NCBI RefSeq assembly: GCF_029504695.1
Contig: NZ_JAQFIN010000007.1
Span: 122,425 to 186,424 of the forward strand
Direction: 5' to 3'
Source: Parabacteroides sp. PF5-6
GTDB taxonomy: Bacteria > Bacteroidota > Bacteroidia > Bacteroidales > Tannerellaceae
DNA length: 64,000 bases
The notes below the pieces were generated by a model. That model made no database searches. It saw only the letters and a list, made by a program, of their open reading frames with translations, and had not been told where the DNA came from. The position numbers and the translations under genes were made by a program. How positions within the stretch are numbered: the first letter of the stretch is position 1; the number at the start of each line of letters is the position of its first letter. Shown here in pieces: positions 56,206 to 63,892 of the stretch.

Positions 56206-56312
56206 ATTATGAATTATGAATTATGAGAAGGAAACTCAAAACACTCATAACTCATAACTCATAGCTCATAACGTATTTGTCTCATAATTCACAATTCATA
56301 ATTTATAATTAA
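56200..56312. repeat. AT-rich short-word repeats between glgB and manA
   Basis: AATTATGAATTATGAATTATGAG is followed by ACTCATA repeated at 7-bp steps, then CTCATAATTCACAATTCATAATT, which pairs with the first part. The array starts at the glgB stop and ends 3 bp before the manA start. It can fold into a long AT-rich stem. Confidence 0.75.
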
Positions 56313-56314
56313 AT

Positions 56315-57295
56315 ATGTTATATCCTTTTGTTTTCAAGCCGATCCTAAAGAACGTCATTTGGGGAGGTTCGGCGATCTGTCCTTTCAAAGGTATTAGCCC
56401 TGTTCAGGAAGGAGTTGGGGAAAGTTGGGAGTTGTCGCATGTCGACGATAACTTTTCCGTAGTGGATAATGGCCCATTGGAAGGCAAGACGTTGGATGAA
56501 TTGATCCGGACGTATGGCGAGCAGTTGGTGGGCCGTTCGGTCCTCGACCGGTTCGGTCCGACCTTCCCGTTATTGATCAAGTTTATCGATGCGCGCGATG
56601 ATCTGTCGATCCAGGTGCATCCCGACGATGTGCTGGCGCGCCAGCGGCACGACTCGTTCGGAAAGACCGAGATGTGGTATGTGATCCACGCCGAAGAGGG
56701 CGCGGCGCTCTTTTCCGGTTTCTCCCAGCCGATCGATGCCGAAGAATATGTGCGCCGGGTGAAAGAAAATACGATCATGGACGTCTTGCAACGCTATGAA
56801 GTGAAAGCCGGTGATGTCTTTTTCCTGCCCGCCGGCAGGGTGCATGCCATTGGTGCCGGTTGTTTTATCGCCGAGATCCAGCAGACCAGCAATATCACCT
56901 ACCGGATCTACGATTACAACCGCCGCGATGCCCAGGGCAACGAGCGTGAACTGCATACCGAACTGGCTAAAGACGCGATCGACTATACATTGTATCCCGA
57001 CTACCGCACGCACTACAAAGCGGCGACCAACGCGACCGTGCCTTTGGCCGCCTGTCCCTATTTCACCACCAACCTATTGGACCTCGACAGCCAGATGCAA
57101 CGCGACCTGGCCGGTTTGGATTCGTTTGTGGTCTATATCTGTATGGAAGGCCAGGCGACGCTCACCGATGATAAAGGAAATACGCTGCATCTCCGCCAGG
57201 GACAAACCGCTTTGATCCCGGCCGATACGAAAAAGGTGACGATCGCACCTTCCCCCCGGGTGAAGTGTATGGAGACGTTCGTGGAAGTGAAGTAA
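56315..57295 (+). CDS. manA: Mannose-6-phosphate isomerase, class I
   Basis: 326 residues. ManA interconverts mannose 6-phosphate and fructose 6-phosphate. Zinc-ligand and active-site segments are visible: GESWELSHVDD, IQVHPDDVLAR, GKTEMWYVI, FFLPAGRVHAIGAG and EIQQTSNITYRIYDY. The C-terminal cupin half ends QGQTALIPADTKKVTI. It follows glgB in the same direction and is 14 bp before the DUF1232 gene. The length is that of the short bacterial type I enzymes. Confidence 0.96.
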   Translation: MLYPFVFKPILKNVIWGGSAICPFKGISPVQEGVGESWELSHVDDNFSVVDNGPLEGKTLDELIRTYGEQLVGRSVLDRFGPTFPLLIKFIDARDDLSIQVHPDDVLARQRHDSFGKTEMWYVIHAEEGAALFSGFSQPIDAEEYVRRVKENTIMDVLQRYEVKAGDVFFLPAGRVHAIGAGCFIAEIQQTSNITYRIYDYNRRDAQGNERELHTELAKDAIDYTLYPDYRTHYKAATNATVPLAACPYFTTNLLDLDSQMQRDLAGLDSFVVYICMEGQATLTDDKGNTLHLRQGQTALIPADTKKVTIAPSPRVKCMETFVEVK

Positions 57296-57309
57296 GAAGA
57301 TAGAAGGCT

Positions 57310-57705
57310 ATGCAACGAAACGAGGTAGAAGACGTGACCTATATCGAGGTGCACGAGATCAAGAAGTACGGCAGCCATTATTCCGAAAAGAAATTCTGGA
57401 AAAAGGTGGCTTCGGTGACGAAGAAAGTCGGCGCGACCGTGTTGCGTCCCGTCTTTCAGTTGTATTATATGTTGCAGAGCGATAGCGTCTCTCTGAAACA
57501 TAAAGCCTATATCCTCGGCGCATTGGGCTATTTCATCCTGCCTTTCGACCTGATTCCCGAGAGCGTACTGCCTTTGATCGGCTTTGCCGACGATATCGCC
57601 GTGATGTCTTTTGTGATCAACCTGGTCAAAGATAGCCTGACGCCCGAAATAAAGAACAAAGCGGAAGAAAAACTCTCCGAGCTTCTGCATACGACAACCA
57701 TCTGA
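57310..57705 (+). CDS. DUF1232 (YkvA-like) small membrane protein
   Basis: 131 residues. The C-terminal half matches DUF1232: SVSLKHKAYILGALGYFILPFDLIPESVLPLIGFADDIAVM, with two short hydrophobic stretches and the conserved FDLIPE. The N-terminal half is basic. The function of the family is unknown. It lies 14 bp after manA and probably shares its transcript. Confidence 0.9.
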   Translation: MQRNEVEDVTYIEVHEIKKYGSHYSEKKFWKKVASVTKKVGATVLRPVFQLYYMLQSDSVSLKHKAYILGALGYFILPFDLIPESVLPLIGFADDIAVMSFVINLVKDSLTPEIKNKAEEKLSELLHTTTI

Positions 57706-57757
57706 TGGATCCTTTGCCCGACCGGCAGGGAATTCACCCAATCCTTTGTTTTTTTTG

Positions 57758-57845
57758 CTTTACCACCGGGGTAGTAAACCTTTACGACCCCGGTGGTAAA
57801 CGTTTACGACCCCGGTCGAAAAGCTTTAGCACCCCGGTGGTAAAG
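57758..57845. repeat. 22-bp periodic palindrome array (4 units)
   Basis: Four contiguous 22-bp units start at 57758, 57780, 57802 and 57824. Each is a dyad of the form (C/G)TTTAC.ACC..GGT.GTAAA(C/G), so palindrome centres recur every 11 bp. The array lies in the gap between the convergent DUF1232 and POT genes. Confidence 0.92.
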
Positions 57846-57865
57846 CAAAAAGAACGGTAGGATAC

Positions 57866-57900
57866 AAAAAAAGGTTGCTGCCCGCGTGAGCAACAACCTT
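57866..57900 (-). terminator. Intrinsic terminator after the POT gene
   Basis: On the minus strand AAGGTTGTTG pairs with CAGCAACCTT (one mismatch) around CTCACGCGGG and is followed by a T-run of seven. It probably terminates the POT-transporter transcript. Confidence 0.8.
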
Positions 57901-57944
57901 TAAACAAACTCTAAAACGTTTTAATTAGGTAAGTCCAACGTATC

Positions 57945-59465
57945 TTATTTGGCAACGCGCTCAAGCCATTTCAACATGCCCAACATCATGAACATGGAGA
58001 TCAGACAAGCTACGACAAAGATACACCAGGTGGCCCAGATGGGGATACTGTTGTAGAAGATTACGCCAATAAACAATAACTGGTTGCCTAAAGCAGTTGC
58101 TGTCAGCCAGCCTCCTTGCATCACTCCCTGATATTTCGGAGGAGCAACTTTGGAAACAAACGCAATACCCAATGGGCTGATAAACAATTCGGCAATCGTC
58201 AGGATCAGATACGTTCCGATCAATAACCAAGGCGTTACACGCATCGTATTGTCCAGTCCACCCATCGCGATACGGCTTTGCGTATCAGGCAAACCGAATG
58301 AACCTAAAGCCATCACCGCAAAAGCAGTTGCCGCGATACCCATACCGATCGCAATCTTTTTAGGCGTTGACAGGTCGATGCCGCGGGCTTTCAACCAGCC
58401 GAAGAAACCGATCACCACCGGCGTAAGGAATACAACGAACAAGGGATTGAAGGTCTGGAATACTTCAGCGCCTTCCAAAACAGTGAAGCCCAAGTTGAAT
58501 TTCAACAAGCGGGTATAGTCATTGGCGAACAAGGTCAAGGTCTGTCCGTTCTGGTGGAAAGAGAACCAGAAGAAGATCACCACGGCAAATACGGCAAACA
58601 AAGCGTAGATGCGCTGTCTGACTTCTTTCACGTCCATTTCTACTACAGCAGCCGACTGCTGGGCAACCGATTTCATGCCCGGATCGGGTAAAGTCTTTCT
58701 ATTGGCCAGGAAGATCGCCAGGGAGATCAACATAGCGAAGATCGCGATACCGAAAGAGTAGTGATAACCGGTCATAAAGATGTTCAGATATTCTTTGGCG
58801 AAGACGGCCAGTTCCATCGAAGCGCCTCCGGCCTCGGCTGCCAGTTCGGCAAAGCGGGCAGAAGCATCGCTGCTGATATTTCCGCTCAGGAACTGATTAC
58901 ATAACGCGGGCAGGTCGGCATTGAACGTGAAGCCGTTGCTCTGTACATACCAGTTGCGCAAGCCTACAGCCATCAGCGGAGCGAACATCGCACCGATATT
59001 GATAAACATATAGAACAGCTGGAAGCCGGTCTCACGCTTGTCGGCGTATTTCGGATCGTCGTACAATTGTCCGACAACCGCTTGCAGGTTACCTTTGAAC
59101 AATCCGTTACCAAAAGCGATCGAGAACAGTCCCAGGCAGGTGATGATCAGGATCAAAGTCATGTTTTCTACCGGCGTCGGTGTCGGGATGGCCAACAACA
59201 AATAGCCGATCGACATCAACACAAGCCCGCATAGGATCGTCGTTTTGTACTTTTTGGTCTTGTCGGCGATGATACCGCCTACCAGCGATAATACATAGAT
59301 CAACGCGTAGAAGACCGAATAAATGATGGAGCCTTCCGCCCCGGTGAAACCAAATTTGTTATTCAGGAATAGCAAGAGTATTGCCATCATGATGTAAAAC
59401 CCGAAACGTTCTCCCATGTTTGAGAGTGCCGCTCCGATTAGTCCTTTAGGATGATTCTTGAACAT
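57945..59465 (-). CDS. POT/PTR family peptide transporter
   Basis: 506 residues and about 14 hydrophobic segments. The proton-dependent oligopeptide transporter signature is visible: ERFGFYIMMAILLLFL near the N-terminus (ExxERFxYY-type, here NMGERFGFY), SVFYALIYVLSLVGGIIAD and ETGFQLFYMFINIGAMFAP. It would import di- and tripeptides with protons. It is 24 bp downstream of the DUF4831 gene with no promoter between, so the two are one operon. Confidence 0.93.
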   Translation of the reverse strand: MFKNHPKGLIGAALSNMGERFGFYIMMAILLLFLNNKFGFTGAEGSIIYSVFYALIYVLSLVGGIIADKTKKYKTTILCGLVLMSIGYLLLAIPTPTPVENMTLILIITCLGLFSIAFGNGLFKGNLQAVVGQLYDDPKYADKRETGFQLFYMFINIGAMFAPLMAVGLRNWYVQSNGFTFNADLPALCNQFLSGNISSDASARFAELAAEAGGASMELAVFAKEYLNIFMTGYHYSFGIAIFAMLISLAIFLANRKTLPDPGMKSVAQQSAAVVEMDVKEVRQRIYALFAVFAVVIFFWFSFHQNGQTLTLFANDYTRLLKFNLGFTVLEGAEVFQTFNPLFVVFLTPVVIGFFGWLKARGIDLSTPKKIAIGMGIAATAFAVMALGSFGLPDTQSRIAMGGLDNTMRVTPWLLIGTYLILTIAELFISPLGIAFVSKVAPPKYQGVMQGGWLTATALGNQLLFIGVIFYNSIPIWATWCIFVVACLISMFMMLGMLKWLERVAK

Positions 59466-59489
59466 GTTTTAAGGTATTAAAATTAGTAT

Positions 59490-60557
59490 TTATTGAATGA
59501 TTTGTTTAATGGCGCCTGTCTCCGGATAGAAAAGTACTTTGACCGGTGTTTTCTTGTCTTCGAACATCACGGAAGCCAAGCTGTCTTGCCCCCCGAACTG
59601 GGTCACCTGTACTTCTCCTTTAAATAATGTTTTTTTGTTCATCAGGATCTCTACACTGGCTTTGCCGGGGATGTTGTAGATGACTCCTTTTCCGCCTTTG
59701 AGTTTCTTCTCTGCTTCTTTGGGATCCATCGGCGGGATACGTTCGGTTGCCGTAAGGTTGAGGTAGACCGGTTCGCCGGCCAGATCATCGGCATCGACCA
59801 CACCCAGAAGGTTGGAGAAGCGGAAAAGCACTTCTTTATCCAGGTTGTCGTGCGGGACGATCGTCACATCATATAGTTCTGTCGTTTTTGTATAGACTCC
59901 GGTGAAGAGGTGGGTTAAGGCTTTTTCCTGCGCTTCCAGTTCATCGATCACGATCTTCATGGCTACGCCGTCGGCAGGAGGGTTATCGGTTTCGCCGGTC
60001 AGGATATTCATCCGGCTCTCGCGGATGTAATAGATCTGCTTGGCGGCGACCTCGGCCTGACGGGCCAGTGAACCGGCCATCAGTAACTCTTCGGAGAAGA
60101 CGGATGTATTCGTGGCTGTGATCGGTTCCGGCTTATTATTCTTGATCGTTTCCAACTCGGAAGGCTGCGGACTGTATTCGGCATTGATCGCGCACAACAA
60201 GCCGTCCTCTGTCAGGTAGGCATAAGGGGCAACGGTGCCGGCCTTGAATTCAATCAGGTAGGTCTGGTCGGCATCGGGGATACCGACGTTGGATAAAGAA
60301 ACTTTTCCCAATTCATAATAGACCTTATCCTCCGCGATCGGGCTCTTGATGCCCAGGTATCTTTCGGCATACTGAAAGTAAGGCCCTGCTTTACAGGTTA
60401 CTTTCGTTACCTCTGCGGTTATTACCAGGGATGTTTTGGGAAGGGAATAGGTCACTCCATAGTTGTTCGCTTTGACGGCATTCTTTTTTATCACTTTTGT
60501 TTGCGCACAAAGCGGTAAACTGATAATTAAGCTTATGATGATCAGAATATGTTTCAT
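59490..60557 (-). CDS. DUF4831 family exported protein
   Basis: 355 residues with a signal peptide (MKHILIIISLIISLPLCAQ). The rest matches DUF4831, a Bacteroidetes family without known function: NNYGVTYSLPKTSLVITAEVTK, GPYFQYAERYLGI and LFRFSNLLGVVDADDLAGEPVYLNL. It contains no enzyme motif I recognise. A perfect -7 box with a TTG 20 bp upstream of it precedes the gene. It is first in an operon with the POT transporter. Confidence 0.85.
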   Translation of the reverse strand: MKHILIIISLIISLPLCAQTKVIKKNAVKANNYGVTYSLPKTSLVITAEVTKVTCKAGPYFQYAERYLGIKSPIAEDKVYYELGKVSLSNVGIPDADQTYLIEFKAGTVAPYAYLTEDGLLCAINAEYSPQPSELETIKNNKPEPITATNTSVFSEELLMAGSLARQAEVAAKQIYYIRESRMNILTGETDNPPADGVAMKIVIDELEAQEKALTHLFTGVYTKTTELYDVTIVPHDNLDKEVLFRFSNLLGVVDADDLAGEPVYLNLTATERIPPMDPKEAEKKLKGGKGVIYNIPGKASVEILMNKKTLFKGEVQVTQFGGQDSLASVMFEDKKTPVKVLFYPETGAIKQIIQ

Positions 60558-60587
60558 TTGTTACATCTTTTATCCATGACGACTGCA

Positions 60588-60595
60588 CAAAACTA
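60588..60595 (-). promoter_or_regulatory. -7 box of DUF4831-POT
   Basis: The minus strand reads TAGTTTTG, a perfect TAnnTTTG, with a TTG about 20 bp upstream. It is 30 bp before the ATG. Confidence 0.65.
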
Positions 60596-60658
60596 AAAAA
60601 TATTTTGCACCAAACCAACGGCAAAAGCATAATTCCGTAAAAGAAAAAGCCCTTTTTA

Positions 60659-60774
60659 GGGGGAGTGCCCGCGTTCTTTGCTGACAAAACGTCGGACACC
60701 CCCCCATAAATCGGGCTCCTAACTTCCCTTAAAACCCCTTAATCTCCTTAAAACCCTTTAAACCCCTTAATCTC
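60659..60774. repeat. Hairpin and CCCCTTAA-word repeats after the S9 peptidase gene
   Basis: An imperfect stem with GGGGG at 60659-60663 and CCCCC at 60701-60705 lies next to a run of CCCTTAAAA, CCCCTTAAT and similar words at about 9-bp steps (60725-60772). The run reaches the stop of the S9 gene. It is likely the 3' end of that minus-strand gene; unlike other gene ends here, the word run has no complementary arm. Confidence 0.6.
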
Positions 60775-62862
60775 TTATTCCTTCAGCCACCGATCCAGCC
60801 AACCAAAGAACACCCTTTGGAACTGCACCCCATTCTGCGGCGACAGAATCCAATGGTTCTCATCCGGATAGACCAGCATCTCTGCCGGAATGCCACGCAA
60901 TTTGGCAGCGTTGAAGGCGGCTAAGCCGTGGGAGATGGGCACACGGTAATCCAATTCGCCATGGGTCACCAGGATCGGCGTATCCCATTTGTCGACGAAC
61001 CGGTGCGGCGAGTTGGCATAGGTGCGCTGGGCGATCTTGTTGTCTTTCTCCCAGTACGGGCCGCCCATATCCCAGTTGGCAAACCACATCTCTTCGGTCT
61101 CCAGGTATTGTTGTTCCATATTGAACATCCCGGCATGGGCGACGAAGGCTTTGAATCGTTTATTGTGATTGCCGGCAAGCCAATAGACCGAGAAACCACC
61201 GTAGCTGGCGCCTACCGCACCCAGGCGGGTTTCATCGACGTAAGGCTCTTTCGCCAATTCGTCGATCGCCGAGAAGTAGTCTTTCATATTCTGGCCGCCA
61301 TAGTCGCCACTGATCTGCTCGAGCCATTCCTGTCCGAAGCCGGGCAGGCCGCGACGGTTAGGCGCAACGATGATATAGTCGTTGGCCGCCATGATCTGGA
61401 AGTTCCAGCGGTAACTGAATCCTTGGCTGATCATATTCTGCGGACCGCCGACACAATAGAGTAGGGCGGGGTACTTCTTGTTCGGATCGAAGTTGGGCGG
61501 ATAGATTACCCACGTCAACATCTCCTTGCCGTCGGTGGTCTTGATCCAACGGGCTACACTCTCGCCGGTGGTCAACTGGTCGTAGATCGCTTTGTTCTCG
61601 AAGCTGATCTCGGTGGCCTCGCCCGTGCTGGGGTCGATCACAAAGACTTCCGTCGGTTTCATCATCGACTGGCGCGTGGCGATCAATTTGCCGGCTGATG
61701 TGTGCATCGAAGTGTAATCGTATTGTCCTTTGGTGATTTGCATAAGCTCTTTATTCAAGCTGATGCCCCAGATATGGTTCAACCCTTCGCGGGCACAGAT
61801 AAAGCCGATCGCCTGGCTATTGGGATGCCACGTGGGCGAGTCGGCATTGTAGTCGAAGTCGGAGGTGAGGTAGGTCTTTTCTCCGGTAGAAAGGTCGGCC
61901 ACGAAAAGACGGTGTTTGTCCGATTCGTATCCGTCGCGCTCCTGCGAAACCCAGGCGATCATACGGCCGTCGGGCGAGAAGGCAGGCTGCGTATCGTAGC
62001 CCATCATGCCTTCGGTCAGGTTGCGCGTTTCTTTTGTCTCTACATTATATATATAGATATCCGAATTGGTGGAGAGGGTATAGGCCACACCGGTCTTTTT
62101 GCGGCAGGCATAAGCGATCAGTTTGCCGTCGGGGCTCCAGGCGAAGTCCTCGATGCCGTTATGCGGCTTCATCGGCGCTTCGTAAGGCTCGCCTTCCAAC
62201 AGGTCTTTCGCTTCGCCCATCGTGCCGGTCCAGGAGATCGGCGCGACATAGGGGTGGGGGATCGTTTCTACCCACTCATCCCAGTGCTTATACATCAGGT
62301 CGTCGATCATACGCCCGCTCGCTTTCGGCAGGTCCGGATAAACATCCGTCACCTTCTTGGCGTATTGGATATCGCTATGGAATAAAACCTGGGTTTCATC
62401 CGGCGAAAGAAGGAACTCATTGATTCCTCCGGCGTAGTCGCTCACCTGGCGACGGTTGCTGCCGTCGGCATTCATCACCCAGATCTGGCCGCCCAGGAGG
62501 AAAGCGATCTGCTCGCCACCTTTGATCCAAACGGCGTTCTGCTCACTCTGTGGCGTGTGGGTGATCTGCTTCTTATTGCTGCCGTCGATATCGACAACAA
62601 ACAGCTCCCGGTTACCCTTGTTCTGTTCGATACTCATAAAGGTCACACCGTACAACACCTTCGTGCCGTCGGGCGATAACTGCGCGCCACTCACCCGCGC
62701 CAGGCTCTGCAAAATCTCGGGAGTCATCACTCCATTCGGTACTTTCACCTCCGGCCGGCCGATCAACGGCGCCTGTTGCTCTGTTTTTTGTTGGGATTCT
62801 TGTGTGCAAGCGCCCATAAACACGGTTGCTGCCATAATCATTGTTCCAATAGATTTATTCAT
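60775..62862 (-). CDS. S9 family prolyl oligopeptidase-type peptidase
   Basis: 695 residues with a lipoprotein-like signal (TVFMGAC). The N-terminal part is a beta-propeller with repeated TolB/WD-like motifs (LSPDGTKVLYG, WSPDGKLIAYA, FSPDGRMIAWV). The C-terminal alpha/beta-hydrolase domain has the nucleophile in GAVGASYGGFS, the acid in HGELDYRVP and the His in ENHWIL. The family removes dipeptides or acyl-amino acids in the periplasm. A -7-like TATTTTCG lies 33 bp upstream on the minus strand. It is divergent from the SPOR gene. Confidence 0.95.
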   Translation of the reverse strand: MNKSIGTMIMAATVFMGACTQESQQKTEQQAPLIGRPEVKVPNGVMTPEILQSLARVSGAQLSPDGTKVLYGVTFMSIEQNKGNRELFVVDIDGSNKKQITHTPQSEQNAVWIKGGEQIAFLLGGQIWVMNADGSNRRQVSDYAGGINEFLLSPDETQVLFHSDIQYAKKVTDVYPDLPKASGRMIDDLMYKHWDEWVETIPHPYVAPISWTGTMGEAKDLLEGEPYEAPMKPHNGIEDFAWSPDGKLIAYACRKKTGVAYTLSTNSDIYIYNVETKETRNLTEGMMGYDTQPAFSPDGRMIAWVSQERDGYESDKHRLFVADLSTGEKTYLTSDFDYNADSPTWHPNSQAIGFICAREGLNHIWGISLNKELMQITKGQYDYTSMHTSAGKLIATRQSMMKPTEVFVIDPSTGEATEISFENKAIYDQLTTGESVARWIKTTDGKEMLTWVIYPPNFDPNKKYPALLYCVGGPQNMISQGFSYRWNFQIMAANDYIIVAPNRRGLPGFGQEWLEQISGDYGGQNMKDYFSAIDELAKEPYVDETRLGAVGASYGGFSVYWLAGNHNKRFKAFVAHAGMFNMEQQYLETEEMWFANWDMGGPYWEKDNKIAQRTYANSPHRFVDKWDTPILVTHGELDYRVPISHGLAAFNAAKLRGIPAEMLVYPDENHWILSPQNGVQFQRVFFGWLDRWLKE

Positions 62863-62916
62863 GTGCGTTAGATTATATTAAGTTATCTGGTGTGCGAAAA
62901 TAGTAAAATTAATTCA

Positions 62917-62924
62917 TATCTTTG
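62917..62924 (+). promoter_or_regulatory. -7 box of the SPOR gene
   Basis: TATCTTTG is a perfect TAnnTTTG, 24 bp before the ATG at 62949. Confidence 0.65.
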
Positions 62925-62948
62925 CCAACAAATTAAAGATCCGTCATT

Positions 62949-63440
62949 ATGAATAAAATTTGGTTATTTGGAGCTGCGGTAGCAATGGTATTCACTCTGG
63001 GTTCATGTAAACCGAAACAAAGTGCATATAAAGCAGCTTACGAACAGGCACAGCAGAGAGAAATGCAAAATGCCCCTGTCGAAACAATCGTAGAAAAAGA
63101 TGAAGTAGTCGAAGTCGCTCCGGTGTCTAAACCCAGAGTAACAAACGAATCCACCCGTTCCGAACGCATCAATGCGGTACAAGGCGAAGACGCCAGCCGT
63201 CTGAAGCGCTATAGCGTGGTTATCGGAAGCTTCCGTAACAAGACAAATGCTTATTCCTTGAAAGAAAGAATGGAAGGCGATGGATACAGTGTAGTCCTGG
63301 GCGAAAACGAACAAGGCATGCTGCGCGTAATCGTTGCCAGCTACGACGACAAAACCTCCGCCGCCAACAGCCGCGACGCCTTCAAGATCAAATATTCCCC
63401 GAACTTCCAGGACGCCTGGTTGTTGGAACGCGCCTATTGA
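62949..63440 (+). CDS. SPOR domain lipoprotein
   Basis: 163 residues. The lipobox is MVFTLGSC. A charged linker (residues of about 25-85) leads to a C-terminal SPOR domain (RYSVVIGSFRNKTNAYSLKERMEGDGYSVVLGENEQGMLRVIVASY). SPOR domains bind denuded glycan strands of septal peptidoglycan, so a role at the division site is likely. It has its own promoter and is followed by a tandem repeat and a terminator. Confidence 0.92.
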   Translation: MNKIWLFGAAVAMVFTLGSCKPKQSAYKAAYEQAQQREMQNAPVETIVEKDEVVEVAPVSKPRVTNESTRSERINAVQGEDASRLKRYSVVIGSFRNKTNAYSLKERMEGDGYSVVLGENEQGMLRVIVASYDDKTSAANSRDAFKIKYSPNFQDAWLLERAY

Positions 63441-63453
63441 TCCTTGCCCTATC

Positions 63454-63630
63454 TTGATATGGGGCTGACCCAAAAGTCGTAAGCCCTGTACCTTGATTTC
63501 TGCCTGACCAGACGAATAAGTCTTGTACCTTGATTTCTGCCTGACCAGACGAATAAGTCTTATACCTTGGCTCTTGCCTGACCAGACGAATAAGTCTTGT
63601 ACCTTGGCTCCTGCCAGACCAGATGAGGCG
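63454..63630 (+). repeat. 37-bp tandem repeat
   Basis: CCTTG starts at 63491, 63528, 63565 and 63602, each 37 bp apart, with a diverged unit before. The units contain GACCAGACGAATAAGTC and CTTGATTTCTGCC or CTTGGCTC.TGCC. It lies directly after the SPOR gene and before its terminator, so it would be in the 3' UTR. Confidence 0.9.
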
Positions 63631-63656
63631 GATCATCCATAGAATAAAAATAAAAA

Positions 63657-63689
63657 TAAAAGAGCTTCCCGAAACGGAAGCTCTTTTTT
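63657..63689 (+). terminator. Intrinsic terminator after the SPOR gene
   Basis: AGAGCTTCC pairs with GGAAGCTCT around CGAAAC, extended by A-T pairs and followed by a T-run. It ends the SPOR transcript, including the tandem repeat. Confidence 0.88.
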
Positions 63690-63693
63690 AATG

Positions 63694-63836
63694 CACCTTC
63701 CCTTTCTCCCTTCTCCCTTACACTCTCCTTTCTCCCTCCTTTCTCCCTTACATTTTTCCTTCTCCCTTCTCTCTTGCTATTCTCCCTTTTCCTTGGTATT
63801 CTCTTTTTTCCTCCATACTCTATCCCCCCTTCCCCG
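63694..63836. repeat. Pyrimidine-rich tract with CTTTCTCCC words
   Basis: About 140 bp in which the plus strand is nearly all C and T, made of words such as CTCCCTTC, CTTTCTCCC and CCTTCTCCC. No gene is seen. Confidence 0.7.
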
Positions 63837-63848
63837 AAGAACTATTTG

Positions 63849-63892
63849 TTTGTTGATAACCGTCAACACATTTGTTGACAATTATCAACAAA
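63849..63892. repeat. 22-bp dyad pair
   Basis: TTTGTTGA starts at 63849 and at 63871, 22 bp apart. Each unit contains a dyad: GTTGATAACCGTCAAC in the first and GTTGACAATTATCAAC in the second. The layout is that of the other 22-bp arrays. Confidence 0.75.

Noticed and set aside
63454..63630. 37-bp repeats as a CRISPR array
   Set aside because: The units are contiguous with no spacers and no cas genes are nearby, so it is a plain tandem repeat.
63388..63636. Minus-strand frame over the 37-bp repeat (repeated GTRLIRLV-type peptide)
   Set aside because: The repetition comes from the DNA tandem repeat; there is no start signal, and it overlaps the terminator side of the SPOR gene.
63849..63892. 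DnaA boxes or a replication origin
   Set aside because: TTATCAACA differs from the DnaA box TTATNCACA, and no dnaA or dnaN gene is nearby. The 22-bp dyad layout explains the motif.
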